From: Streptomyces deccanensis
GTDB lineage: Bacteria; Actinomycetota; Actinomycetes; Streptomycetales; Streptomycetaceae
NCBI RefSeq assembly: GCF_022385335.1
Contig: NZ_CP092431.1
Coordinates: 992,001-1,056,000, forward strand
Reading direction: 5' to 3'
DNA length: 64,000 nucleotides
The translations under genes were made by a program, and so were the position numbers. The notes below the pieces were generated by a model that saw nothing but the letters and a program-made list of their open reading frames with translations, was not told the DNA's origin and ran no database searches. The number at the start of each line of letters is the position of its first letter. The first letter of the stretch is position 1. Below, piece after piece: positions 49,522 to 58,501 of this stretch.

Positions 49522-51186
49522 TCAACCAGCCGGAAGGGCCCGGCGCAGGATCCCGTCGATATCGGCGGAGCCCGGGAGCGTGCCGTAGGCGTGCCCCCAG
49601 TCGCCGTCGAGCCGGGTGGCGCAGAACGCGTCGGCGATCGCGGCCGGCGCGTGCCGGACCAGCAGGGAGGCCTGGAGGGTGACGGCCATGCGTTCGACCA
49701 ACCTCCGGGCACCGGCCTGGTCGGCCTCGCGCACCGCGTCCTTCAGCCGGGCGGCGGCCGTGTCGAGCCGGGCGTCCGCGCCCCGGGCCAGGGCGAGTTC
49801 GGCGAACAGCGCCTCCGCGGTGTCGGGGTCGCGGGTCAACGCCCGCAGCACGTCGAGGGCGTTGACGTTGCCGGAGCCCTCCCAGATGGACAGCAGCGGC
49901 GCCTCCCGGTAGTGCCGGGGCATGCCTGAGTCCTCGACGTAGCCGTTGCCGCCCAGGCACTCCAACGCCTCGGCGGCGAAGGCCGGTCCGCGCTTGGTCA
50001 CCCAGTACTTGCCGACGGCGGTGGCGATCCGGCGGAGCCCGCGCTCGCCCTCGTCCCCGCGCACCGCGCGGTCGGCGGCGCCGGCCAGCCGCAGGGTGAG
50101 CGTCGTGGCCGCCTCGGACTCCAGCGCGAGGTCGGCCAGGACGTTGCGCATCAGCGGCTGGTCGAGCAGTCGCGCCCCGAAGGCGCCGCGGTGCCGTGCG
50201 TGGTGGCCCGCCTCGACGAGTGTCCTGCGCATCAGGGCGGCCGAGCCCATCACACAGTCGAGCCGTGTGCAGTTGACCATCTCGATGATGGTCTTCACAC
50301 CCTGCCCCTCGGGCCCGACCCGCCAGGCCACGGTGCCGTCGAACTCCGGCTCCGAGGAGGCGTTGGAGCGGTTGCCCAGCTTGTCCTTGAGCCGCTGGAT
50401 CCGGAAGGTGTTGCGCCTGCCGTCGGGCAGGACCCGCGGCACCAGGAAACAGCTCAGCCCGCCCGGCGCCTGGGCCAGCACCAGGAACAGATCGCACATC
50501 GGCGCCGACGTGAACCACTTGTGGCCCCGCAAGGTGTAGACACCGGGCTCGGAACTCGGCGTGGCCGTCGTGGTGTTGGCCCGTACGTCGCTGCCGCCCT
50601 GTTTCTCGGTCATGCCCATCCCGGCGAGCAGTCCGGGCTTCTCGGTGGGCACCCGCAGGGCCGGGTCGTACTCCCGTCCGGTCAGCAGGGGCTCGTACAC
50701 GGCCGCCAGCTCCGGCTGCCGGCGCAGCGCGGGCACGACGGCGTACGTCATCGAGGTCGGGCAGGTGTGTCCGGCCTCCGTGTGGCCCCACACGAGGGCG
50801 CCCGCGATGCGCGCGACATGGGCGCCGGGGCGGCCGTCGCCCCAGGCCGCGCCCGCCAGACCCTCGCGCACGGCGGTCCGCATGAGGTGGTGCCAGGCGG
50901 GATGGAAGTCGACCTCGTCGATCCGGTTGCCGTAGCGGTCGTGGGTGCGCAGTTCCGGCTCGTACCGGTTGGCCTGGTCGGCCCACTCCTGCGCCTCGAT
51001 ACCGCCGGCGAGCTGCCCGAGCCGCCGGACGTCCTTCTCTGCCCACTCCGCGCCCTCCCTGCGCAGCCCCTCCAGCAGGGCCACGTCCTCGGAGGCGTCG
51101 TACGGGGTGAGGGGCGGGGGCTGGTTGGTGACGTCGTGGGTGGCGGTGGCGTACCCCGGCTGCGTGTGCGCGAGTATCGAGACCAT
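49522..51186 (-). CDS. AidB-like acyl-CoA dehydrogenase
   Basis: Flavoprotein of 554 residues, longer than ordinary acyl-CoA dehydrogenases (about 380) because of the N-terminal extension found in AidB-type enzymes. Markers are GMGMTEKQGGSDVRANTT (FAD/substrate contact), GHKWFTSAPMCD, and LECLGGNGYVEDSGMPRHYR followed by PLLSIWEGSGNV. AidB in E. coli is part of the response to alkylating agents, with isovaleryl-CoA dehydrogenase activity reported. Here it diverges from a PaaX regulator across 75 bp, so it could instead serve aromatic or branched-chain catabolism. No preferred substrate can be read. Confidence 0.88.
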   Translation of the reverse strand: MVSILAHTQPGYATATHDVTNQPPPLTPYDASEDVALLEGLRREGAEWAEKDVRRLGQLAGGIEAQEWADQANRYEPELRTHDRYGNRIDEVDFHPAWHHLMRTAVREGLAGAAWGDGRPGAHVARIAGALVWGHTEAGHTCPTSMTYAVVPALRRQPELAAVYEPLLTGREYDPALRVPTEKPGLLAGMGMTEKQGGSDVRANTTTATPSSEPGVYTLRGHKWFTSAPMCDLFLVLAQAPGGLSCFLVPRVLPDGRRNTFRIQRLKDKLGNRSNASSEPEFDGTVAWRVGPEGQGVKTIIEMVNCTRLDCVMGSAALMRRTLVEAGHHARHRGAFGARLLDQPLMRNVLADLALESEAATTLTLRLAGAADRAVRGDEGERGLRRIATAVGKYWVTKRGPAFAAEALECLGGNGYVEDSGMPRHYREAPLLSIWEGSGNVNALDVLRALTRDPDTAEALFAELALARGADARLDTAAARLKDAVREADQAGARRLVERMAVTLQASLLVRHAPAAIADAFCATRLDGDWGHAYGTLPGSADIDGILRRALPAG

Positions 51187-51261
51187 GCCGCGAGTATTAC
51201 ACTATTCCTACGATCGCAGCTATGACGTAACAGTGATCGATCGCCCGTACAGTACGGGGTC

Positions 51262-52020
51262 ATGCAGACGAACGTGCCGGGGCGGCCCGCCGAGCTCGAA
51301 CTGCGGCCGCTGTCGGCGCGGTCGGTCGTCCTGAGCCTGCTGATGGGCATGCATCCGCCCGAACTGCCGGTGCGGGATCTGGTGCGCCACGTGGAGGCGT
51401 TCGGGGTCGCCGGGTCCACGCTGCGGGCGGCACTCAGCCGCATGGTGTCGGCCGGGGATCTGCGGCGCGCGGACGCCGTCTACCGGCTCAGCGACCGTCT
51501 CCTCGACCGCCGGCGGCGCCAGGACGAGTCGGTGCACCCCGAGACCCGACCGTGGGACGGCGACTGGGAGATGGTCATCGTCACCGCGACCGGCCGCCGC
51601 CCCGCCGAACGCGCCGACCTGCGGGCACGCCTGACAGCACTGCGGCTCGCCGAACTACGGGAGGGGGTCTGGCTCCGCCCGGCCAACCTGCGGCGCCCCC
51701 AGCCACCGGACCTGGGCCCGACGGTCCGGCACTTCGCCGGCCGTCCCGATCAGCCCGCGGGGGAACTGGCCGCGAGCCTGTGGCCGCTGGACGCCTGGGC
51801 GGCCACCGCCGAGGCACTGCTCGGCCACATCGAGCGGACCCGGGAGCCCGCGGACCGCTTCACCGCCCTCGCGGCGGCCGTACGCCATCTGCTCGCCGAC
51901 CCGGTCCTGCCGGACGACCTCCTCCCGGCCGACTGGCCGGGCCCCGCGTTGCGGGCCGCGTACACGACGTACCGACAGGAGCTGGTCGAGACGGTGCTGG
52001 GGCGCACGGACCGACCCTGA
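51262..52020 (+). CDS. PaaX-family transcriptional regulator
   Basis: A 252-residue PaaX-like protein: N-terminal winged helix (SARSVVLSLLMGMHPPELPV, VAGSTLRAALSRMVSAGDL) and the PaaX C-terminal domain with LLPADWPGPALRAAYTTYRQ. PaaX proteins sense phenylacetyl-CoA-type ligands and repress aromatic catabolism. It diverges from the AidB-like dehydrogenase gene, its likely target. TACAGT stands 8 nt before the ATG, suggesting a leaderless or near-leaderless transcript. Confidence 0.87.
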   Translation: MQTNVPGRPAELELRPLSARSVVLSLLMGMHPPELPVRDLVRHVEAFGVAGSTLRAALSRMVSAGDLRRADAVYRLSDRLLDRRRRQDESVHPETRPWDGDWEMVIVTATGRRPAERADLRARLTALRLAELREGVWLRPANLRRPQPPDLGPTVRHFAGRPDQPAGELAASLWPLDAWAATAEALLGHIERTREPADRFTALAAAVRHLLADPVLPDDLLPADWPGPALRAAYTTYRQELVETVLGRTDRP

Positions 52021-52042
52021 ACCGAGCGCGGACGGACCCGGG

Positions 52043-52151
52043 GCCGGGCACGGACCGAGCCGGAACCGGGCACGAACCGAGCAGGTACCGGGCACGGACC
52101 GAGCCGGGACCAGGCACGAACCGAGCAGGGACCGGGCACGGACCGAGCCGC
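52043..52151. repeat. 22-bp minisatellite, five units
   Basis: Five 22-bp units built on ACCGGGCACGRACCGAGC, alternating between a GGACCGAGCC and an AACCGAGCA form, so the higher-order period is 44 bp. It fills the gap between the convergent PaaX and TetR genes and ends 9 bp before the TetR stop codon. Confidence 0.9.
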
Positions 52152-52159
52152 ACGCGCCG

Positions 52160-52750
52160 TCAGGTCCGCCGTTCGACCGCCCCGGCGATCAGCGTCTCCA
52201 GCTGCCCCGCCACCCGGTCGAGGGGCTCAATGCTGCGCTTGGCACGGCACATGGCGATGGCACCCTCGGCCGAGGCCACGACGAGCGCGGCGAGACCGGA
52301 GGCACGCTCCGGGTCGACACCGTGGTCGCGCAGCGCGTCGGCGAGCAGGCGCTCCCAGCCGTCGAAGGCCTCGGCGGCGGCGGTGAGGGCCGGCGGGACC
52401 TCGTCGGCCGGGGGCTCCTCCACGGACACCGCGAGGACGGGGCAGCCGGCGCGGAACTCGCTGTCGACGACGATGCCGCGCCACAGGGTCAGGAACGCGC
52501 GCAGCCCGGCGACGGGACCCTTTTCCAACGCCTTGCCCAGGATGCGGACGATGGCCGTGTCCGCGTAGCGCACGGCCTCGGTGGCCAGTTGCCCCTTGCC
52601 CTCGGGGAAGTAGTGGTAGGTCGAGCCGAGGGGCGCCTTGGCGTGTTTGGCCAGGTTCCGGATGCTCGCGGCGTTCAGGCCGCGCCTGCTGATCAGATCG
52701 GCCGCCCCGGCCACGATGCGTTCCCGCGACGGTGTGCCCTCCTGCGCCAA
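52160..52750 (-). CDS. TetR-family regulator (module 2, LmrA/YxaF-like)
   Basis: A 196-residue TetR with HTH (about 10-55, NAASIRNLAKHAKAPLGSTY) and the C-terminal domain of the LmrA/YxaF subgroup (FRAGCPVLAVSVEEPP). TTG start with GAGGGGAG in front. It diverges from the second tautomerase-like gene, with two operator-like 18-mers between them that match those of module 1. Confidence 0.87.
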   Translation of the reverse strand: MAQEGTPSRERIVAGAADLISRRGLNAASIRNLAKHAKAPLGSTYHYFPEGKGQLATEAVRYADTAIVRILGKALEKGPVAGLRAFLTLWRGIVVDSEFRAGCPVLAVSVEEPPADEVPPALTAAAEAFDGWERLLADALRDHGVDPERASGLAALVVASAEGAIAMCRAKRSIEPLDRVAGQLETLIAGAVERRT

Positions 52751-52768
52751 GACCGTGCTCCCCTCTGG

Positions 52769-52786
52769 CTATATCGCTCGTCATAG
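52769..52786. promoter_or_regulatory. TetR operator-like site C (module 2)
   Basis: CTATATCGCTCGTCATAG, 16 of 18 identical to site A/B consensus. It lies 19 bp before the TetR start and 35 bp (start to start) from site B. Confidence 0.6.
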
Positions 52787-52803
52787 TCTAGCGTGACCCC
52801 CGC

Positions 52804-52821
52804 TTATAACGATCGTCATAG
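52804..52821. promoter_or_regulatory. TetR operator-like site B (module 2)
   Basis: TTATAACGATCGTCATAG, differing from site A of module 1 at only two positions. It lies between the TetR start and the tautomerase-like gene. Confidence 0.6.
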
Positions 52822-52912
52822 ACCCTGGCGCGGCCCCGTCACAGACCTCGTCTCGGACCGCGTGAGGGTCTTCGATCCATCCCGACGACCCACCCCCCGA
52901 AGGGACTTCGCC

Positions 52913-53344
52913 ATGCCGATGATCCGGCTCACCGCCCCGACCGGTTCACTGACCGAGGCGGGCCGCGAGAAGGTCCAGCGCGAACTCGCCGCTGTGCTGC
53001 TGCGTTGGGAGGGCGCGCCCGACACCGCGTTCTTCCGTGCCCAGGCGTGGAGTTATCTGATCGAGCTGCCCGTAGGGGCGCAGACCACGGCCGAGGACGA
53101 CGCGCCCCGCTTCCTCGTGGAGGTGACCGTTCCGCAGGGGGCGCTGTCCGAGCGACGCCGGGCCGGGCTGGTCGAGGAGGCCACCGGGACCGTCCTCGAA
53201 GCCGCCGGGCTGCCCGCGACCGAGGCCCCGCGGGTGTGGGTGCTGGTGCACGAGCAGCCCGACGGCACCTGGGGCGCGGGCGGCTCCGTCGTCCGCCTCG
53301 CCGACCTCGTGGCCCTGGCGAAGGGGCAGCCGACCGATGCGTGA
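52913..53344 (+). CDS. Tautomerase-superfamily protein (module 2)
   Basis: A 143-residue protein paralogous to the module-1 protein, sharing the C-terminal TWGAGGSVVRL segment. Here the mature N-terminus would be Pro (MPMIRLTAPTG), the catalytic residue of tautomerases, so activity is plausible. GAAGGGA precedes the ATG; the frame is open further upstream but lacks family features. It overlaps the alcohol dehydrogenase start by 8 nt, forming a two-gene operon under the divergent TetR. Confidence 0.75.
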   Translation: MPMIRLTAPTGSLTEAGREKVQRELAAVLLRWEGAPDTAFFRAQAWSYLIELPVGAQTTAEDDAPRFLVEVTVPQGALSERRRAGLVEEATGTVLEAAGLPATEAPRVWVLVHEQPDGTWGAGGSVVRLADLVALAKGQPTDA

Positions 53345-54347
53345 ACTGACCTACGTGGCCCGCCGCACCGTGGAGTGGCGCGAGGCCCCCGACCCGGAAC
53401 TGCGCTCCGACGCCGAGGCGATCGTCGCGCCGGTGGCCGCCACCCCGTGCGACGTGGACTCCGCGATCCTCGCCGGTCACGGCTTCATCGAGCCGCCCTT
53501 CGCCCTGGGACACGAGTGCGTGGCGCGGGTCGTGGAGACCGGCGACGCCGTCACCACCGTGGCCCCCGGTGACCTGGTCGTCGTCCCCTGGTCCATCAAC
53601 TGCGGAGCCTGCGACCACTGCCGGGCCGGGCTCACCGCGCACTGCACGGCCGTACCGCACATGGCGATGTACGGGGCGCCGATCGGCGGCACCTGGGGCG
53701 GCCTCTTCTCCGACCTGGTCCGCGTGCCGTACGCGCAGGCCATGCTGGTTCCCCTGCCGGCCGGCCTCGACCCGGTCGCCATGGCCTCCGCGAGCGACAA
53801 CTGGTCGCTGTCCTGGCGCCTGGTCGCACCCCACCTCGCGAACCGTCCCGGCGCCCGTGTCCTGGTCGTCGCGCGGGGCAGCATCGGCCTGTACGTGTGC
53901 GACATCGCCCGGGCGCTCGGCGCCTCCGACGTGCTCTACGTCGACCCCGACCCCGCGCACCGGCAGCTCGCCGAGGGCTTCGGCGCCCGTACCGCCGAGA
54001 CGGTCGAGCCCGTCCCGCACGGCTTCGACCTCGCCGTCGAGGCCACCGGCCGCGTCGACCAACTCGCCCTCGCCGTCAAGTGCCTCGCCCCGGAAGGCGT
54101 CTGCGAGTCCGCGGGCAACCATTTCCGCCCCGGCGAACTGCCCCTGCTCGAGATGTACCTCACCGGCGTCACCCTGCGCGTCGCCCGTGACAACGTCCGC
54201 GCCCACATCCCCGACGCCCTCGACCTCGCCCGCTCGGGGAAGGTCGACCCTGCGCGCGTCGTCTCCCACGTCCTCGACTGGGAACAACTCCCCGACGCGC
54301 TCCCCGAGAAGCACCTCAAGCCGGTGTTCGTCCGCGCCGCCGGGTGA
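53337..54347 (+). CDS. Zinc-dependent alcohol dehydrogenase (MDR family)
   Basis: A 336-residue medium-chain dehydrogenase. Catalytic zinc ligands are C38 and H59-E60 (GHECVARVV), the structural zinc site is C89, C92, C95 and C103 (CGACDHCRAGLTAHC), and the nucleotide-binding part begins ARVLVVARGSIGLYVCDIA, whose glycine pattern is less canonical than GxGxxG. Translationally coupled to the tautomerase-like gene, so both probably act on the same aldehyde/alcohol or enol intermediate. Substrate unknown. Confidence 0.87.
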   Translation: MRELTYVARRTVEWREAPDPELRSDAEAIVAPVAATPCDVDSAILAGHGFIEPPFALGHECVARVVETGDAVTTVAPGDLVVVPWSINCGACDHCRAGLTAHCTAVPHMAMYGAPIGGTWGGLFSDLVRVPYAQAMLVPLPAGLDPVAMASASDNWSLSWRLVAPHLANRPGARVLVVARGSIGLYVCDIARALGASDVLYVDPDPAHRQLAEGFGARTAETVEPVPHGFDLAVEATGRVDQLALAVKCLAPEGVCESAGNHFRPGELPLLEMYLTGVTLRVARDNVRAHIPDALDLARSGKVDPARVVSHVLDWEQLPDALPEKHLKPVFVRAAG

Positions 54348-54384
54348 CCACGTCGACGCAGGCGGCGGGGCCGGTACGCGCGCC

Positions 54385-54403
54385 GCGCCCGCCCGTCGGG
54401 CGC
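54385..54403. terminator. Hairpin between convergent alcohol dehydrogenase and Nudix genes
   Basis: GCGCCCG, 5-nt loop, CGGGCGC. It sits inside a larger imperfect inverted repeat (GGCGGCGGGGCCGG at 54361-54374 against CCGGCCTCCGCCGCC at 54423-54437), so the whole 77-bp segment can fold. Likely shared terminator. Confidence 0.55.
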
Positions 54404-54450
54404 CTGCTCGGCGTGTCCGGACCCGGCCTCCGCCGCCCCGTCCCGCGGGC

Positions 54451-54927
54451 TCAGACCGTGGGGTCGAACCAGGTGGCCGTGTCGGACATGGCCTGCTTGA
54501 TGCGGAACAGCGCGAACTCGCTCAGATCCGGCGGCAGGGCGTCCAGCGAGAACCAGCCGACGTCCAGGGACTCGTCGTCGTTGACGCGTGCCTCGCCGCC
54601 CACGGCACGGCAGTAGAACGTGATGTCCATGTACTGGCACACGTCCCCGTTGTCGTACCGCACCGGTTCCAACGCCTGTACGAGGACGACCCGTTCGGCC
54701 ACGCACCGCACCGCCGTCTCCTCCTCGACCTCCCGCACGGCACAGGCCGCCGGCTGCTCCCCCGGGTCCGGGATGCCGCCGATCAGCGACCACTTGCCGT
54801 TGTCGGACCGGCGGCCCAGCAGCACTCTGCCCTCGTCGTCGAAGACGAGGGCGGTGACTCCGGGGAGCCAGAGGAGCTGGTTGCCGGCGGAAGCACGGAG
54901 TGTGCGGATGAAATCAGGGGTAGCCAT
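54451..54927 (-). CDS. Nudix hydrolase
   Basis: A 158-residue pyrophosphohydrolase with the complete Nudix box at residues 51-73: the glycine in GGIPDPGE, followed by REVEEETAV with all metal-binding glutamates. The loop GVTALVFDDEGRVLLGRRSD precedes it. Substrate (NDP-sugar, nucleotide or other) cannot be inferred. It follows, on the same strand, the lnt gene with a 67-bp gap in the orientation lnt to Nudix. Confidence 0.9.
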   Translation of the reverse strand: MATPDFIRTLRASAGNQLLWLPGVTALVFDDEGRVLLGRRSDNGKWSLIGGIPDPGEQPAACAVREVEEETAVRCVAERVVLVQALEPVRYDNGDVCQYMDITFYCRAVGGEARVNDDESLDVGWFSLDALPPDLSEFALFRIKQAMSDTATWFDPTV

Positions 54928-54994
54928 GGAGCCGACCCTAACGGGCCGGTCCCCTCACCCCGCCGCATCCAGGGCGCGCACGCGAGGCGTACTG

Positions 54995-56611
54995 CTACAC
55001 GCCACCGGCGCGCCGCCCGCGCACACCCGCCGCGATCGCCCAGCCGAGGCCACCCGCCGCGACCAGCACCAACAGCATCTCGGGCGCGATACCCACCCGG
55101 GTGGCGGGCGTCTCGGAGGTGCGCAGCGGCACCTTCTGCACCAGGGAGTCCGGGACGAACATTCCGGTCTTCTGGGTGATCCTGCCGTCCGGCATGATGA
55201 TCGCACTGACGCCGCTGGTCACCGGGACGGTGACGGTGCGGCTGTGTTCGACGGCGCGGACCCGGGACATGGCGAGCTGCTGGTAGGTCATCTCGCTGCG
55301 GTCGAAGGTGGCGTTGTTGCTCGGCACCGAGATCAACTGCGCGCCGTCGGCGACCTCGGAGCGCACGGCCCAGTCGAAGGCGGCCTCGTAGCAGGTGACC
55401 AGTCCGACCTTCGCCCCGTCCATGGTGAACACACCGGGCTCGCTGCCCCGGCTGAAGTCCTGGCGGACCATGGACGTCCACTCGCTGTTGATGGCGCCGA
55501 TCAGCGACCGCAGCGGCAGGTACTCACCGAACGGCTGGATCTGCCGCTTGTCGTAGGTGTCGACGGGGCCCTTCTCGGGGTCCCACAGGATCTGCTCGTT
55601 GTAGAGCTTGCCGTCCCGCTCGACCACGCCGCCCACGGAGATGGGGGCGCCGATGGCGGTGGCCGCGTCCTCGATCACCGTGCGGGCGTCGGGGTTGGCG
55701 AACGGGTCGATGTCGGAGGAGTTCTCCGGCCAGAGCACGAAGTCGGGCCGGGCGACCTTGCCGGCCTTCACCTCGGCGGCCAGCCGCTCGGTCTCCCGGG
55801 CGTGGTAGTCCAGCACGGCCCGTCGCTGGGCGTTGAAGTCGAGCCCCAGGCGCGGGACGTTGCCCTGGATGACCGCCACGGTGGCCGTGCCGGCCTCGGC
55901 CTTGTCGCTCACCAGCGCGCGGGAGGCGAGGGCGCCCACCAGGGGCGCGGCCACGCAGAGCGCGGCCACGGCCGCGGTGCCCCGGCGCACGGCCTCGCCG
56001 GTGCGCCGGTTCGCCACGAGCAGCCGGACCGCCTCGTACAGCCCGAAGCCGCACAGCACGACCGCGAAGCCGAGCACGGGTGTGCCGCCGAGAGCGGCCA
56101 GGGGCAGGAATGCACCGTCCGCCTGTCCGAAGGCGATCTTGCCCCAGGGGAACCCGTTGAAGGGGGCACGCGCGCGTGCCGCCTCGCCGGCGATCCACAG
56201 GGCGGCGGCCCACACGGGCCAGCCGGGCAGCTTGGACACGACGGCGACGCCCGCGCCGACGAGCGCCACGAACACCGCCTCGATCACGACCAGCGCGAGC
56301 CAGGGACCGGGACCGACCTCCACGCCGGTCCACACCAGCAGCGGCAGCAGGAATCCGAGGCCGAACAGGTAGCCGAGACCGAGGCCCGCCTTCCAGCTCC
56401 GTCCGCGCAGCACCCAGCCGAAGACCGCGAAGGCCGGCAGGGCCAGCCACCACAGGGTGCGGGGCGGGAAGCTGACATAGAGCAGCACCCCGGAGAGGGC
56501 CGCGGCGGCGGCCGGGAGGAGCCGGCTGACCCATCGGGACACCCGGGACACGGGCGTGGCCTGGGGTTCGAGCTGTTCCGGCTCGTCTACGGGAGTGGCG
56601 GTGACGGTCAC
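54995..56611 (-). CDS. lnt: Apolipoprotein N-acyltransferase
   Basis: A 538-residue membrane enzyme that N-acylates the lipid-modified cysteine of lipoproteins. About eight N-terminal/C-terminal helices surround a nitrilase-type domain (about 245-495) whose catalytic triad is E296 (LWPENSSD), K355 (TYDKRQIQPFGEY) and C407 (VTCYEAAFD). GTG start; TACACT stands 6 nt upstream, consistent with a leaderless transcript. Actinobacteria commonly carry Lnt homologues despite being Gram-positive. It could also modify the lipoproteins of this region, such as the GH114 protein. Confidence 0.93.
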   Translation of the reverse strand: MTVTATPVDEPEQLEPQATPVSRVSRWVSRLLPAAAAALSGVLLYVSFPPRTLWWLALPAFAVFGWVLRGRSWKAGLGLGYLFGLGFLLPLLVWTGVEVGPGPWLALVVIEAVFVALVGAGVAVVSKLPGWPVWAAALWIAGEAARARAPFNGFPWGKIAFGQADGAFLPLAALGGTPVLGFAVVLCGFGLYEAVRLLVANRRTGEAVRRGTAAVAALCVAAPLVGALASRALVSDKAEAGTATVAVIQGNVPRLGLDFNAQRRAVLDYHARETERLAAEVKAGKVARPDFVLWPENSSDIDPFANPDARTVIEDAATAIGAPISVGGVVERDGKLYNEQILWDPEKGPVDTYDKRQIQPFGEYLPLRSLIGAINSEWTSMVRQDFSRGSEPGVFTMDGAKVGLVTCYEAAFDWAVRSEVADGAQLISVPSNNATFDRSEMTYQQLAMSRVRAVEHSRTVTVPVTSGVSAIIMPDGRITQKTGMFVPDSLVQKVPLRTSETPATRVGIAPEMLLVLVAAGGLGWAIAAGVRGRRAGGV

Positions 56612-56816
56612 TCGGGGAGTGTACGGCGCGTCACCCCGGCGCCGACAGCGCGGCCCGTGCGTCCCGGCTGAGGCTTTTGTCTCCCACCGGCCGCATCGTT
56701 CCTGCATAACTCGTCCACAAACCGGCGCATCACCCGTTACGGTGTGCGCGAGCCTCTGACGTGCGGCCGGATGTGGTCCGGGCGGTCGAGGCCCGGCACA
56801 GTCGGGGGGCGACACG

Positions 56817-57878
56817 TTGGGGTCCACGGGGACGGAATCCGCGGCCGGAGCGTCGGCCTCGTACGAGAGACGGAACGTCTCCGATGTCATGGGTGTGCTC
56901 ATGCTCGGGGCGTGCGCGGCCTGGTCGCTGATCACGGCGGCGGCGCGGGGTGGCCGCCCGGAGGGGGTGCTGCTCGCGGTGCTCGCGGTGGCGGCCGGTT
57001 ACGCGGCGGGCCGGATCTGCGGGGCCCTGCTGCCGGTGGTGGCGCCGTCGGCCGGCGCGTTGGCCGGAATCGGTCTGGCGGTCACCGACCCGCACACCAT
57101 GACGGGCTCGCCGCTGGTCTCACCGCTCGGGCACACCGGTGCGACGGCCGCGCTGCTGGTCCTGGCCGCAGGTGCCGCCTGCTGTGCCGCCTGGGCGGCC
57201 CGCTCGCCGGGCCTGAGGCTGGCCCTGCGGCTGCTGGCCTGCGGGATCGCGGTGACCGCGGCGGTGCTCGGCTCGACCACCGGCTTCGCCGCGTGCGCCG
57301 GGGTGCTGCTGTGTTCGCTCGCGGCGGCCCGGATGCGCCGGGGCCTCGGCCTCGTGGGGTTGGCCGTCGCCACGGCCCTGGTGACGGCGACGGTCTGGGC
57401 CGTCGCCGAGAACGCCCTGCCGGCCGGGCTGACCGACTCGCTGGAGGGGCAGCTCACCCCGCATCGGATCCTGCTGTGGCACGACGCGCTCGGCCTGGTC
57501 CACGACGATCCGCTGCTCGGCGCGGGACCGGGCCGCTTCGGGGAGCTCAGCCCGACGGTCGCCCAGTCGCTGTCGGCCGACGCCCGGCCTCATTCGGCGC
57601 CCCTGCAACTGGCGGCCGAACAGGGGCTCGTCGGGGTCGCGCTGCTCGCCGCCGTGTTCGGCTGGGTCCTCTACGTCCTGTGGCGGACCCCGCGCTCCAC
57701 ACCGGTGGTCCTCACCGCCGGCGCGGCCCTGACCGCGGTGGCCGTGATCGCCGCCGTGGGCAACGCGCTGAGCTTCACGACGGTGACGGCGGGCGCGGGC
57801 CTGCTCGCGGGGATGGCGACGGCATGGCCCCTCCCGGAAGGGGAGCCCGGCAGGGCACCGGACCTCGACGGCCGCTAG
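56817..57878 (+). CDS. O-antigen ligase/Wzy-like membrane protein
   Basis: A 353-residue polytopic protein with roughly nine helices and a typical Wzy_C/WaaL loop: ILLWHDALGLVHDDPLLGAG, then PGRFGEL and HSAPLQLAAEQGLVGVALL. Such proteins transfer or polymerise lipid-linked saccharides at the outer membrane face. TTG start with a GGGGGG ribosome site. No polysaccharide genes are adjacent on this side, so the saccharide is unknown; a link to the Pel-like cluster 35 kb away is speculative. Confidence 0.75.
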   Translation: MGSTGTESAAGASASYERRNVSDVMGVLMLGACAAWSLITAAARGGRPEGVLLAVLAVAAGYAAGRICGALLPVVAPSAGALAGIGLAVTDPHTMTGSPLVSPLGHTGATAALLVLAAGAACCAAWAARSPGLRLALRLLACGIAVTAAVLGSTTGFAACAGVLLCSLAAARMRRGLGLVGLAVATALVTATVWAVAENALPAGLTDSLEGQLTPHRILLWHDALGLVHDDPLLGAGPGRFGELSPTVAQSLSADARPHSAPLQLAAEQGLVGVALLAAVFGWVLYVLWRTPRSTPVVLTAGAALTAVAVIAAVGNALSFTTVTAGAGLLAGMATAWPLPEGEPGRAPDLDGR

Positions 57879-57893
57879 GGCGGGACGGCCGGG

Positions 57894-58451
57894 TCAGTGC
57901 GCGGCGTCGGACGCCTTCGGGGTGAGCCGGGCGCGGATGACGTTCACGGCCGTCTCGGCGTTGTCCACGGTGATCGTGAACGTGTGACCGTCCCAGAGGC
58001 TCAGCACCACGGCCTCGCCCCGTCGTACGACGACGGCGGTGCCCTTCTCGGGCCGCCAGCGGTAGCCCCAGCCGCCCCACTGGTGGGGCGTGACGCACGG
58101 GGCGAAGGCGGCGTCGGCGACCTGGGACAGGGGGATGCGGCGGCGCGGCACGCCGATGTGGCCGCAGCGGACCTCGAGGCAGTCTTTGTCGACCTTCACG
58201 GAGACGTGCACGAACGCGAGCGTGCCGAAGAGGACGAGCAGCCCGGCCGCGATGCAGCCGACGACGGACATGACGAGCGGGGCGACACCGGACGCCCACG
58301 CGGAGTCGACCGCGAGTTCGATGCCGAGTGCCATGCAGGCGGCGCCGCCGAGTGCCAGCAGCCATTGGCCGCGATTGGTCGCGCGGCCGGTCCAGACCTC
58401 GGGGTGCGGGCCCTCGGGGGTGCCCGGCTCGCCGTGGGGGTGGTCCCTCAT
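57894..58451 (-). CDS. Membrane protein with PH-like domain
   Basis: A 185-residue protein with two adjacent membrane helices (WLLALGGAACMALGIELAV and GVAPLVMSVVGCIAAGLLVL) and a C-terminal strand-rich region (VKVDKDCLEVRCGHIGVPRR, AEVVLSLWDG-like strands) resembling bacterial PH domains. The function is not known. TACTCT stands exactly 7 nt before the ATG, indicating a leaderless transcript. Convergent with the Wzy-like gene, 15 bp apart. Confidence 0.75.
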   Translation of the reverse strand: MRDHPHGEPGTPEGPHPEVWTGRATNRGQWLLALGGAACMALGIELAVDSAWASGVAPLVMSVVGCIAAGLLVLFGTLAFVHVSVKVDKDCLEVRCGHIGVPRRRIPLSQVADAAFAPCVTPHQWGGWGYRWRPEKGTAVVVRRGEAVVLSLWDGHTFTITVDNAETAVNVIRARLTPKASDAAH

Positions 58452-58501
58452 GGCTTTGAGAGTACTCAGGTTCCGCTGCGCGGGCACCTGGTCGCGGAGC
58501 G

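Noticed and set aside
51187..51261. A fifth TetR-type 18-mer in the PaaX/acyl-CoA dehydrogenase gap (CCTACGATCGCAGCTATG)
   Set aside because: Shares ACGATCGC and TAT with the motif, but the phase of the outer parts is shifted; similarity may be chance.
56817..57878. Linking the Wzy-like gene to the Pel-like cluster
   Set aside because: They are about 35 kb apart with unrelated genes between; no shared regulatory element was found.
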